From a virus, in IMG/VR virus record IMGVR_UViG_3300032322_000747, positions 1-36,572 of that record: a DNA stretch of 36,572 nucleotides; one strand, written 5' to 3'. Positions 22,018 through 29,684 of this stretch are shown piece by piece. Every line of letters begins with the position of its first letter. The first letter of the stretch is position 1. The notes under the pieces were generated by a model. The model was not told where the DNA came from. It searched no databases and was given only the letters and a program-made list of their open reading frames with translations. A program made the translations under genes and the position numbers.

Positions 22018-22239
22018 TTAGATTGAAAAGACCGACCGAAGGGTTTCCCTGCGGCTGTTGTTTTGATCTACTTCTGAACGTAATTTTTCAAGTGCTAACT
22101 CGATGGATGCACTTACCCCAAAAAGCAATTCGGCCGTGTCAAGGTCATATTTTGAATACTGGACAGCCAGTTGATCGGCCTTAGATTGCATCGCTTCTAA
22201 CTTGCGGATACTGGCTTCGGTCTTTAGATATCGGCTCAT
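22018..22239 (-). CDS. Small coiled-coil protein, first gene of minus operon
   Basis: A 73-residue helical protein (EASIRKLEAMQSKADQLAVQ, IELALEKLRSEVDQNNSRR) with GGGG before ATG 22239 and CCTAATA at 22265-22259. It is the first gene of the operon reading away from the divergent intergenic region. It may be a small DNA-binding or regulatory coiled coil. The function is unknown. Confidence 0.75.
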   Translation of the reverse strand: MSRYLKTEASIRKLEAMQSKADQLAVQYSKYDLDTAELLFGVSASIELALEKLRSEVDQNNSRRETLRSVFSI

Positions 22240-22405
22240 TGATAACCCCTCATATATGTATTAGGAATTTATAAGATAGCACGTTATCGCGTTTAGTGCC
22301 CCATATATACATATATTTTTTTTTATAGGTTTTTACTATACGATAGTCTAGTCCTATATATAGGTAGTTCTTTATGTATATATAGAGATATGCTCTCAGG
22401 GCTAT
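22240..22405. promoter_or_regulatory. AT-rich divergent intergenic region
   Basis: Very AT-rich DNA with nine T at 22316-22324, alternating TA steps and a perfect palindrome CCTATATATAGG (22353-22364). It should contain the promoter for the minus operon starting at 22239, but no pair of consensus hexamers is clear. It may be bent or easily melted. Confidence 0.5.
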
Positions 22406-22734
22406 ATGTGCTGGGGTTGTCTCTCCCCCTGCGTTTCACAATGGGGTAAAAGGGGACAGCAACCTTTCCCGCACCCACGCATTCACGCATCGCACAATGT
22501 CAAACCTCTACGCATCAATGATTCTTTTCTGACAGGCAAAGTTGCCCGATCAAATGGGTTTGGCTCTGAGTTTTACGCGCCCCTCAACCTTCCCCGCCCC
22601 AAGGAAAAATCAGGTTTTCCTATAATGGCTACGGGTGCGGTAACAATCTGTCTGGCAACGCTGAGATCGGTTGTTGTACACAACCGCACCCACCATTTAT
22701 GCTAATATCTGTCCATATCGTTTAAGGAGGATGT
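22406..22734 (+). promoter_or_regulatory. Upstream region of plus-strand arm
   Basis: About 330 bp without a convincing gene. The last 70 bases hold an inverted repeat and promoter elements (listed separately). A lone TATAAT at 22621-22626 lacks a -35. Confidence 0.5.
22668..22708 (+). promoter_or_regulatory. Rightward promoter with operator-like inverted repeat
   Basis: CGGTTGT-TGTAC-ACAACCG (22668-22686) is a perfect 7-bp inverted repeat covering a possible -35, TTGTAC (22674-22679). TATGCT follows after 18 bp, and an extended -10, TGCTAATAT, lies at 22700-22708. AAGGAGG and ATG 22735 follow. A dyad over the -35 is the usual arrangement for repression. Confidence 0.6.
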
Positions 22735-22956
22735 ATGGAACAGATGTATCAGATAGAAAAGAACGTACCGATACCGCAGCCTAGAAAGAGGTATTCGTAT
22801 CCGTATGCTCAGTTGCAGGTGGGGGAGAGTTTTTTGGTTACCGGCATGAAGATGCAGTCTTTATCGAATATGAATCTGAGGAATGGGAAGTCTTTGGGTA
22901 GACGCTTTGTTTGCCGCAAAGAGGGCGATGGCATACGGATATGGAGGATTGAATAA
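22735..22956 (+). CDS. Small conserved phage protein (DUF7303-like)
   Basis: A 73-residue protein with a near-perfect AAGGAGG. IEKNVPIPQPRKR...YPYAQLQVGESFLV is a recurring phage signature (IP.P..R..YPF..M.VGDSF), and the end FVCRKEGDGIRIWRI resembles a small winged-helix or nucleic-acid-binding fold. It is the first gene of the rightward transcript, so it is probably early and possibly regulatory. Confidence 0.82.
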   Translation: MEQMYQIEKNVPIPQPRKRYSYPYAQLQVGESFLVTGMKMQSLSNMNLRNGKSLGRRFVCRKEGDGIRIWRIE

Positions 22957-23123
22957 TGGCACTTACAGACCAGTTGGAGCCGACGAGCAAGTTGAGAATC
23001 GTGAAGGTGTTAGAAGAGTATGTGCTCCAGCAGTGGTGGAGTAATGCGGTCAACGTCAGGATGGGGCCAACGCAGATGATTAAGGGCGAGTGGAGAGATG
23101 TACCTGTGGTGGAAGAAGAGTGA
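22956..23123 (+). CDS. 55-residue unknown protein
   Basis: Starts in a TAATG overlap. A helix (TSKLRIVKVLEEYVLQQWW) is followed by an acidic WRDVPVVEEE end. No family is recognised, but both gene junctions support it. Confidence 0.72.
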   Translation: MALTDQLEPTSKLRIVKVLEEYVLQQWWSNAVNVRMGPTQMIKGEWRDVPVVEEE

Positions 23124-23200
23124 GTGAGGTGTTGTTTGCCTTTGCTGTTGGCCTTGTTTGTGGCTACGTGCTTGGAGTTGTGATGGGAGAAGATAGATGA
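23120..23200 (+). CDS. 26-residue single-pass membrane protein
   Basis: GTG 23120 overlaps the upstream stop by 4 bases (GTGA), and the end overlaps the next gene by ATGA. The whole chain is a hydrophobic Gly/Val helix (LFAFAVGLVCGYVLGVVMG) with a charged GEDR tail. The function is unknown. Confidence 0.68.
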   Translation: MSEVLFAFAVGLVCGYVLGVVMGEDR

Positions 23201-23469
23201 CAGTACCTACCAATGTGGCACCCGATGATGCACGGCATGACTACATAGCCCGTGTCTACAAGATGAGCCATGCTGAACTCTTTGCCGAACTAATGAGGGT
23301 GCATACCGAGGCTAATCGGTTGGTTAATGATGCTGTGGCTGCTGAAAGACAGGCGTGTATTCAGGTCTGTGAAGATTATGTAAGCGAAATGGATAGTAAC
23401 TACCGAGAACTAGGCCATGAGATTGCCGGGATTATCCAAGCCAGAGGCAAACAAGAAAGACAGCAGTAA
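23197..23469 (+). CDS. Small helical protein
   Basis: A 90-residue mostly helical acidic protein (AELFAELMRVHTEANRLVND, AAERQACIQVCEDYVSEMD). It is coupled to both neighbours by ATGA/TAATG overlaps. It could be a small adaptor; a small terminase role cannot be excluded but is not supported by any motif. Confidence 0.75.
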   Translation: MTVPTNVAPDDARHDYIARVYKMSHAELFAELMRVHTEANRLVNDAVAAERQACIQVCEDYVSEMDSNYRELGHEIAGIIQARGKQERQQ

Positions 23470-23690
23470 TGACTGTGCGGGGGTTTGATGTAAAGAAAAC
23501 GGCGCAGGCTTGGTTTAAGCAAGCGTCTAATCTGGATAAGGATTACTTTTGGCGCTGCATGAAAAGCCATAAGGAAAACTCTAAACCTAATGGAGAATAT
23601 CCTTATTGTGGTATACACGCTGAAACGTATAAACTAATGGTTAACCACCCTTGGGGTCAGGAGTATCTAAAAATTGTCAAACTTAAATAA
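23469..23690 (+). CDS. Small basic protein
   Basis: A 73-residue protein (DVKKTAQAWFKQASNLDKDY, WRCMKSHKENSKPN, YPYCGIHAETYKLMVNHPWG). Cys/His residues at C29, H33, C46 and H49 could bind a metal. The start shares a base with the upstream stop. It overlaps the methyltransferase start. The function is unknown. Confidence 0.72.
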   Translation: MTVRGFDVKKTAQAWFKQASNLDKDYFWRCMKSHKENSKPNGEYPYCGIHAETYKLMVNHPWGQEYLKIVKLK

Positions 23691-24237
23691 GGTTCTCCCT
23701 CAGATTGCTCCCATGTGTACCGATATGTGGGAACACTTCACCACCCTTAGAGATTACGCACAAGAATGTTCTTCCGTGGTTGAGATGGGGGTAAGAGGCG
23801 GATGCTCTGCCTACGCCTTGGCGGCTGGTTTAGAAGCCAGCCCCTACAAAGGCAAGTGGATGCTCTACTTGGATATTAATGCCTGCCAAAACCCGAAGTT
23901 AGAGGAACTGTGCAAACTTTCTGAGATAAGCATCGAGTTTAAGCAGGCAGACTCTAGGCACGTTGATATACCTACCTGCGACCTTTTGTTTATTGACACC
24001 TTGCATACCTATGGGCAATTGAAGGTGGAATTGGAGTTACACCACTCCAAAGCCAAACAGTACATCATCATGCACGACACCGATGCCCCTTGGGGGTTTA
24101 AGAACGAGGTGGATGATGGCTCACCTGATCGCGGTCTTTGGCCTGCCATAGAGGAGTTTTTAGAGGAACACAAAGACTGGATACTGCATGAGCGCTACCG
24201 TAACTGCCACGGTTTGACTATTTTATTGAGAGCCTAA
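23674..24237 (+). CDS. Class I SAM methyltransferase (Methyltransf_24-like)
   Basis: A 187-residue protein starting at TTG 23674 with AGGAG upstream; ATG 23713 is a shorter alternative. Motif I is VVEMGVRGGCSAYAL, acidic motif II is LYLDINACQN, and the later strand reads TCDLLFIDTLHTYGQLKVEL then QYIIMHDTDAPWG. This is typical of the CmcI/Methyltransf_24 group acting on sugars or small molecules. With the next gene it forms a methyltransferase pair just before the terminase. The substrate is unknown. Confidence 0.85.
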   Translation: MSNLNKVLPQIAPMCTDMWEHFTTLRDYAQECSSVVEMGVRGGCSAYALAAGLEASPYKGKWMLYLDINACQNPKLEELCKLSEISIEFKQADSRHVDIPTCDLLFIDTLHTYGQLKVELELHHSKAKQYIIMHDTDAPWGFKNEVDDGSPDRGLWPAIEEFLEEHKDWILHERYRNCHGLTILLRA

Positions 24238-24785
24238 TGCACGAATCTGCAATAACCAATGCTAGGCGGTTTTTTGACACCTACGCCAAGAACAAAGAAT
24301 CAGGCCGTGTTATTGATATTGGTAGCCAAGACGTAAACGGTAGTCTGCGTTCTGTATGCCCAGAGCGATTTGAATATGTTGGCCTAGACTTTCAAGAAGC
24401 AAATAACGTAGATATTGTTCTTACAGACCCATATCAATTGCCATTTGAAAACCAATCAGTTGATATTGTGGTGTCATCTTCTTGCCTTGAACACTCAGAA
24501 TTCTTTTGGCTGACATGGCTTGAGATTGTCCGGGTAGTCAAACCAGATGGCCTGATTTACATAAACGTACCGTCTGAAGGGCAGCATCATCCATATCCAG
24601 TGGATTGCTGGCGATTTCGATTAGACGCTGCTACTAGCCTAATGAACTGGGCTAACCGCAATGGATACCCAACACGGCTCTTAGAAGCCTATACAGACCA
24701 AGTATGCCCTTGGAAAGATTTTGTGGCTGTCTACGTTGGCGATGAGGCTAATGTGCCTATGTATCTTAAACGGATTGATCTCTAA
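24237..24785 (+). CDS. Class I SAM methyltransferase (Methyltransf_11-like)
   Basis: A 182-residue Rossmann-fold methyltransferase: GRVIDIGSQDVNGS (motif I), FEYVGLDFQEA, LTDPYQLPFENQSVDIVVSS and CLEHSEFFWLTWLEIVRVVK. The last is the SxxEHxxD/E-type signature of Methyltransf_11. PSEGQHHPYPVDCWRF suggests a sugar or lipid substrate as in capsule-modifying enzymes. It overlaps terL by TAATG. DNA modification is less likely because no NPPY or DPPY motif is present. Confidence 0.87.
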   Translation: MHESAITNARRFFDTYAKNKESGRVIDIGSQDVNGSLRSVCPERFEYVGLDFQEANNVDIVLTDPYQLPFENQSVDIVVSSSCLEHSEFFWLTWLEIVRVVKPDGLIYINVPSEGQHHPYPVDCWRFRLDAATSLMNWANRNGYPTRLLEAYTDQVCPWKDFVAVYVGDEANVPMYLKRIDL

Positions 24786-26545
24786 TGAAGTTTGATACTA
24801 AGAAGTTTTACCAGTTTTGCCGCAACCTAAAGATTGAATCTAAAGAGCAAGGCATGATTACCTTGGGGGAAACCCTGCTAGGTACGCAGACCTATGTGAT
24901 TGATGAGGTAGCCAAGGGCTTAGAAGACAACATTCATTTCTTTATTGTGCTTAAAGGCAGGCAGTTAGGGATAACCACTATCAGCCTAGCAATGGATTTG
25001 TATTGGCACTTCCTAAACCCCGGTATGCAAGGAACGCTTACAACCGATACGGAGGAAAACCGTGAACAGTTTAGAAGCACCCTACAGATGTACATGGACG
25101 GACTACCAAAGGAATACAAGATTCCTCTCATGTCCCACAACAGAAACCAGATGGTTCTTAAAAACCGATCAAGAATGTTCTACCAAGTCGCAGGCACAAG
25201 ATCAAAAGGCACACTGGGACGCGGTAAAGGTATCACTTTCTTGCACGGCACTGAGACTTCTTCTTGGGGTGACGAAGAAGGACTCGCCTCTCTTCTCGCC
25301 TCCCTTGCAGAAACAAACCCACTACGCTATTACATGTTCGAGTCCACCGCCCGTGGGTTCAATATGTTCCATGACATGTGGGTAACAGCCAAAAGAGCGC
25401 GTACACAAAAGGCCATATTCTGTGGCTGGTGGCGCAATCAACTCTACGCTTCTGACCCAAACTCCGATGTGTACCGCGTCTACTGGGACGGAAAACTTAG
25501 CCCAGAAGAGAAAGAATGGACGCGAGAGATTAAAAAAGTCTACAACTACGAGATCAATAGCCGCCAAATGGCTTGGTGGCGCTGGAAACTGCACGAAGGA
25601 CTCAAAGACGAAGGCTTAATGTACCAAGAGTTTCCTCCTACCGAGGACTACGCCTTTGTAATGACCGGCTCATCCTTCTTTTCTACTAGCAGATGCACTG
25701 ACGCTATGAAAGAAGCAAAGTTAATAGACGCTAACTATTATCGGTTTAGCATGGGGGCTAACTTTCAAGACACGGAGTTAATTAAGTCCACGGCTAGGCT
25801 ATCAACCATGACAATTTGGGAAGAGCCAATAGACTCTGCCTACTACGTGATTGGTGCTGACCCTGCCTACGGTTCATCTGACTGGGCTGACCGCTTTTGT
25901 GTGCAGGTCTACCGTTGCTACGCCGATGGGCTAGATCAGGTGGCTGAATTCTGTTCTGCTGAACTCAATACATTCCAATTTGCGTGGGTTATCTGCTACT
26001 TGGCAGGCGCATATAAGAACTCCACCCTAAACTTGGAAGTCAATGGCCCCGGACAGGCCGTAATTAACGAGATGCGTAATCTAAAGAGGCAGGCTACCGC
26101 TATGGGAGGCTCTGATGCGGCAAGCCTACACAACGTGCTAGGCAACATGCAGCACTACCTCTGGAGGCGAAATGACAACTTTGGTGGGGTGTCAAACAGT
26201 ATTGGGTGGGTAACTACTCACTCAAGCAAAGAACGGATGCTTAATTACTTCAAGGATTACTTTGAGCGTGGTATGTGTAATGTGTATGGCGTTGATTTAC
26301 TAGATGAAATGAAAGGTATAGTACGTGACCAAGGGACAATTGCAGCGTATGGAAGGGGAAAAGATGATCGCGTTATTGCTTCAGCGCTGGCCTGTGCAGC
26401 CTATGCAGAGCAAGTCCAGCCAAGACTCATTGCCCAAAGACTTACCCGTGTCAAAAAAGAAGCCCAAGACACAGCCGCCACAAATCCTGAAGGAGAGCAG
26501 GTCAGGAAACAGGTCAATAACTACCTCAAGGCACTTGGCTTTTAG
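24785..26545 (+). CDS. terL: Terminase large subunit
   Basis: 586 residues with an ATPase and a nuclease domain. The Walker A is the deviant K57-G-R-Q-L-G-I-T-T65, with the lysine at the first position as in lambda gpA. Walker B is about 150-157 (ITFLHGTE) and the coupling motif is FESTARG (185-191). The RNase H-like nuclease has D359 (VIGADPAYG), E418 (LNLEVNG) and D527/D528 (GKDDRVIASALA). It drives ATP-dependent packaging through the portal encoded 800 bases downstream. No recognisable small terminase subunit is adjacent. Confidence 0.95.
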   Translation: MKFDTKKFYQFCRNLKIESKEQGMITLGETLLGTQTYVIDEVAKGLEDNIHFFIVLKGRQLGITTISLAMDLYWHFLNPGMQGTLTTDTEENREQFRSTLQMYMDGLPKEYKIPLMSHNRNQMVLKNRSRMFYQVAGTRSKGTLGRGKGITFLHGTETSSWGDEEGLASLLASLAETNPLRYYMFESTARGFNMFHDMWVTAKRARTQKAIFCGWWRNQLYASDPNSDVYRVYWDGKLSPEEKEWTREIKKVYNYEINSRQMAWWRWKLHEGLKDEGLMYQEFPPTEDYAFVMTGSSFFSTSRCTDAMKEAKLIDANYYRFSMGANFQDTELIKSTARLSTMTIWEEPIDSAYYVIGADPAYGSSDWADRFCVQVYRCYADGLDQVAEFCSAELNTFQFAWVICYLAGAYKNSTLNLEVNGPGQAVINEMRNLKRQATAMGGSDAASLHNVLGNMQHYLWRRNDNFGGVSNSIGWVTTHSSKERMLNYFKDYFERGMCNVYGVDLLDEMKGIVRDQGTIAAYGRGKDDRVIASALACAAYAEQVQPRLIAQRLTRVKKEAQDTAATNPEGEQVRKQVNNYLKALGF

Positions 26546-26547
26546 AT

Positions 26548-26946
26548 ATGGATACGGTACTGACTAAGCAAGAGATTATTCGTAGGCTTGAGATCATGCG
26601 CTCTAAGCGCAAGCGCGGCTTTACCATGCGGATGTTTGCCGCCTTTGCCGCCATAGGCTACAGGCACATGGAGTCGATCACCCGCGATCAAACTTCTAAC
26701 TTTACCGAACTCACCCAACGTAAGTTATCCAAGGCGTTACTGGCTCTGGAGCGAGGCGAGGCTGGCCCAAGAATCGACATTTTAGGCAAGAAGTTTATAG
26801 GCTTTCACCCAAAGGCAAAGCCCGTTTTGCGCCGCAGTATGGGGCTTGAAATGACCGCCGATGGGTTCAAAATGAAGGTAGGAATCACCAATAAGTACGA
26901 TTTTTCTAAACCAAGACTTGATGACTCAGTGAAAAAAAGGGGCTAA
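26548..26946 (+). CDS. Small basic protein between terL and portal
   Basis: A 132-residue basic protein. Residues 1-35 (LTKQEIIRRLEIMRSKRKRG) and 55-75 (FTELTQRKLSKALLALERGE) could form a helix-turn-helix. The C-terminal half is beta (GFKMKVGITNKYDF). The position makes it a possible small terminase subunit or DNA-binding factor, but no family match is evident. Confidence 0.72.
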   Translation: MDTVLTKQEIIRRLEIMRSKRKRGFTMRMFAAFAAIGYRHMESITRDQTSNFTELTQRKLSKALLALERGEAGPRIDILGKKFIGFHPKAKPVLRRSMGLEMTADGFKMKVGITNKYDFSKPRLDDSVKKRG

Positions 26947-26947
26947 T

Positions 26948-27361
26948 ATGGCAGTGATGAACGACTATAAGTGTCCGGCTCACGGGTACTTTGAATCGCG
27001 TGAAGCGGTATGTCCTCATGGGTGTACCGATGTACAAGTGGTTTTCTTGCAGCCTGTAGGTATGACAAGTGATCGTACCAAGGGTAGCGACAAAACCCTA
27101 CAACAACTTGCACTGGACTTTAAGATGAGCGATGTGAAGTCTGTTAAAAAAGGTGAGGCACAACCGCCACGGTTTGCAAAGCCTGATAATCCATTTGCCC
27201 CACGATGGGGTTCTCCGGGTGATCTTGGCGGCTTTAACTTGCGTTCTGTCGGAGGCGAAAATGTATCCGGCATTGGTGCAGTCAAAGAATCAGCAAAACT
27301 TTCGGGGCCGCGTATTGGCAGTTATATTGCCGACCATCAAAATTTAAAAGTTGACAAATGA
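26948..27361 (+). CDS. Zinc-ribbon protein preceding portal
   Basis: A 137-residue protein. The N-terminus has an FmdB-like zinc ribbon, YKCPAHGYFES with AVCPHGCTD (C9, C22, C26 and nearby His). The rest is basic and Gly/Pro-rich, probably disordered. It overlaps the portal gene by ATGA. Zinc-ribbon proteins occur at this place in several podovirus genomes, and a head-assembly role is a guess. Confidence 0.77.
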   Translation: MAVMNDYKCPAHGYFESREAVCPHGCTDVQVVFLQPVGMTSDRTKGSDKTLQQLALDFKMSDVKSVKKGEAQPPRFAKPDNPFAPRWGSPGDLGGFNLRSVGGENVSGIGAVKESAKLSGPRIGSYIADHQNLKVDK

Positions 27362-29001
27362 GAATACCTACCGATCCATTAGAACGTGAGATGTTCTACA
27401 TGGACATTATGCAAAAGTGCATGGTGTCTATGGAGTCCAGACGCACGGAATCAGAAGGCTTGCGATCCTACTACCTGTTTGGTGCAGGGCCAGAAGAAGC
27501 GCCAGCGCAATATAACAAAATCTTCCCGCACATAGATCAACTATCTGCGTTTATGTATGCAGCAGATTCTACACGCTTTTCAATCAACATTGGAGCAAGC
27601 GAATCTGAAGAGTATCAACGCATGGTGCCTGTTTTAACCAAGGCTTTGTACGATTATTGGCTCAATAGCAACGCAGATCAGGTCTTCGGTCAAGCGCTTA
27701 ACTGGTCATTTTGCTACAACACTACCTTTGTAAAACCAGTTTGGCGCAATGGCATCCATCCGTACATGGTTGAGCCTGCTGCCATTGGCGTGTTACGCGA
27801 AGATGTGCCTTACACGGATCGGCAAGAGGCCATGATCCAGCGCTACTACATGACCAAGAGCGAATTGTTCTCAAGGCTTTGGTCGCATCCCAAGCGTGAT
27901 GAATTGGTGCGCCGCATCACCTTCTCTCAACAAGAAACGTCTGACAATGCTTCCGGCATGGATCGTGTTATTACGTCTGCGACCAATCCTACGATTTACG
28001 GAAACATTAACTTAAACCTAACTGGCGTAAACCGTTACGTGCCAATGATTGCCGAAGATACGGTAATGATGCACGAACTGTGGATTTATGATGACGAGAG
28101 TGATGATTACCTATGCGTCACGATTGCTGAACCAAACGTAATAATTTTTGATCGCTCATCTAAGATGATGTTCTTAGAAGGCGAAGTGCCGTTTGTTCAG
28201 ATATCTCCCAACCCACAGTACGACTACTACTGGGGTCAATCAGAAGTACAGCGTTTAATCTTCTTGCAAGACATGAGGAATAAACGTACTACCCAGATCA
28301 TGCAATTGCTAGACAAGCAGGTAGACCCACCCACGGTATTACAAGGCTTTGGTGGCCTTTTGGACGAGAAAACCTTTGCCCTACGCCGCGCTGGTGGCCT
28401 ATTGGCTAACGATATGCCCAATGGCAAGGTCGAACAGTTTGCTCCAGACATTCCAAATGACATATTTCGTGAGATTGCTGAGATTGATGCCATGTTTGCG
28501 GAGGCTTCAGGTATCGTTTCCGTTCTACAAGGCCGGGGTGAAAGTGGTGTTAGAAGCGCTGGACACGCCTCCCAACTGGCTAGACTCGGCTCTTCACGGG
28601 CTAAAAAGCGTGCTTTGGTCATTGAAAGCGCCTTGGAGAAACTGGCTACCCTCTATTTGAAGATGATGATGGTATATGATGATACCGTTTACGTTGATGA
28701 AAAGGGTAATAAGTTTATAGCAAAACAGTTTACTGATGATTTCAACGTCAAGGTGGATGCCCATAGCAACAGTCCTATCTTCATGGAAGATCAGCGTGAG
28801 ATGGCTTTTAGCCTTTATCAGGCTGGAACCATTAGCAAAGAGCGCTTGATTGAGATGATTGATCCGCCGATGAAGCAACAACTGCTTGAAGATTTGAAAA
28901 AACAGACTCAAACTATCCAAACTCCTCAAAGCCCTGAGATTCCTCAGAGCCAAGAGCCAATTGCACCTCAACCGGGAGAAATAGATGGCGGCCCAGTCTA
29001 A
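27358..29001 (+). CDS. Portal protein
   Basis: 547 residues, the right length for a podovirus portal, between terL and the scaffold and capsid genes. It has a helical N-terminal clip/stem half (YYLFGAGPEEAPAQYNKIFP, LIFLQDMRNKRTTQIMQLLD) and a C-terminal crown with SGVRSAGHASQLARLGSSRA and helices. The Gln/Pro-rich tail is PQSPEIPQSQEPIAPQ. It would form the 12-fold ring through which DNA enters and leaves. The C-terminus overlaps the next small gene by 17 bases. Confidence 0.93.
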   Translation: MRIPTDPLEREMFYMDIMQKCMVSMESRRTESEGLRSYYLFGAGPEEAPAQYNKIFPHIDQLSAFMYAADSTRFSINIGASESEEYQRMVPVLTKALYDYWLNSNADQVFGQALNWSFCYNTTFVKPVWRNGIHPYMVEPAAIGVLREDVPYTDRQEAMIQRYYMTKSELFSRLWSHPKRDELVRRITFSQQETSDNASGMDRVITSATNPTIYGNINLNLTGVNRYVPMIAEDTVMMHELWIYDDESDDYLCVTIAEPNVIIFDRSSKMMFLEGEVPFVQISPNPQYDYYWGQSEVQRLIFLQDMRNKRTTQIMQLLDKQVDPPTVLQGFGGLLDEKTFALRRAGGLLANDMPNGKVEQFAPDIPNDIFREIAEIDAMFAEASGIVSVLQGRGESGVRSAGHASQLARLGSSRAKKRALVIESALEKLATLYLKMMMVYDDTVYVDEKGNKFIAKQFTDDFNVKVDAHSNSPIFMEDQREMAFSLYQAGTISKERLIEMIDPPMKQQLLEDLKKQTQTIQTPQSPEIPQSQEPIAPQPGEIDGGPV

Positions 29002-29164
29002 CCAACCAGAAGGAAACTTGCGTACAGGCGATCAGCCTCGCGCTACCGAGACTTCTATCAAAGACACCGAACGAGCGATGGGTAGAATATCCTATACACG
29101 CCAAGCACAGCGTGGAGGATTCCCCAAAACTTCATACGGTACTCGTTACATGAGGAAATCATAA
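28985..29164 (+). CDS. 59-residue basic protein after portal
   Basis: ATG 28985 lies inside the portal C-terminus in another frame, with GGGAGAA upstream. The product is Arg/Gln-rich (GNLRTGDQPRATETSIKDTE, then RQAQRGGFPKTSYGTRYMRK). It may be a small virion or portal-associated protein. It ends before a terminator/promoter-like gap. No family is recognised. Confidence 0.68.
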   Translation: MAAQSNQPEGNLRTGDQPRATETSIKDTERAMGRISYTRQAQRGGFPKTSYGTRYMRKS

Positions 29165-29166
29165 GT

Positions 29167-29203
29167 GGCGAAAATGCAGTCACGCCCTTTTTTTTGGTTG
29201 ACA
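29167..29203 (+). promoter_or_regulatory. Weak terminator then TTGACA promoter element before scaffold/capsid genes
   Basis: GGCG (29167-29170) and CGCC (29183-29186) could pair ahead of eight T (29188-29195). TTGACA (29198-29203) follows immediately, with only a poor -10 17 bp downstream (TGAAAA). This may separate portal from capsid expression. Confidence 0.4.
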
Positions 29204-29254
29204 CTATAGTTTGTCTCAATTGAAAATCCGCACATCATAGGAACAGGATCACTT

Positions 29255-29674
29255 ATGGCTGTTTCAAGCAAAGAAATGATGGACATGCTCAAATCTGAGC
29301 AACCACAACCTACACCGCCTCCAAACGAGCAGGCGAGTCAGACTGCCCCTATGCCTTCCCCAATGACCACGCCTGAGCCACAGTCAGGAAACATGGAACA
29401 GGCACGTTTGAACGTAATGATGGCACTCGACATGCTGCAAAACGCCTTGCAGACCTTTGGTATGCAGTCCGAAGAGGGCATGGCGCTTCAGGATGTTGTT
29501 GGAAAGATCACGGCTAAGTTTGGTGAGCGTGAGTCTGATACCCGTCAACTCATGCCAGCAGAGATAATGAATTTGATTCAAACCTTGCCGCAGGCGGGTG
29601 GTGCAACCCCTGAAGCAAGAGCAGTTGCAGCAGCACCAGCACCCGGAACCGAACAACCTCCATTACCAGTTTAA
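29255..29674 (+). CDS. Pro/Gln-rich head-region protein
   Basis: A 139-residue protein. A disordered Pro/Gln/Thr N-terminus (SEQPQPTPPPNEQ) is followed by helix QARLNVMMALDMLQNALQTF, MLQDVVGKI-like helices and a Pro/Ala tail. It lies between portal and scaffold genes and may assist capsid assembly. No family is recognised. Confidence 0.75.
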   Translation: MAVSSKEMMDMLKSEQPQPTPPPNEQASQTAPMPSPMTTPEPQSGNMEQARLNVMMALDMLQNALQTFGMQSEEGMALQDVVGKITAKFGERESDTRQLMPAEIMNLIQTLPQAGGATPEARAVAAAPAPGTEQPPLPV

Positions 29675-29684
29675 GGAGAATTAA

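Noticed and set aside
22621-22626. Perfect TATAAT as promoter
   Set aside because: No -35-like hexamer lies 15-19 bp upstream and there is no extended TG, so it is probably incidental.
22406-22705. 99-residue plus-strand frame upstream of the rightward promoter
   Set aside because: The product is low-complexity-like with no RBS, and the frame runs through the inverted repeat and promoter at 22668-22708.
23197-23469. Small terminase subunit upstream of terL
   Set aside because: It is helical and of suitable size but has no recognisable HTH and is separated from terL by two methyltransferases, so the call is not supported.
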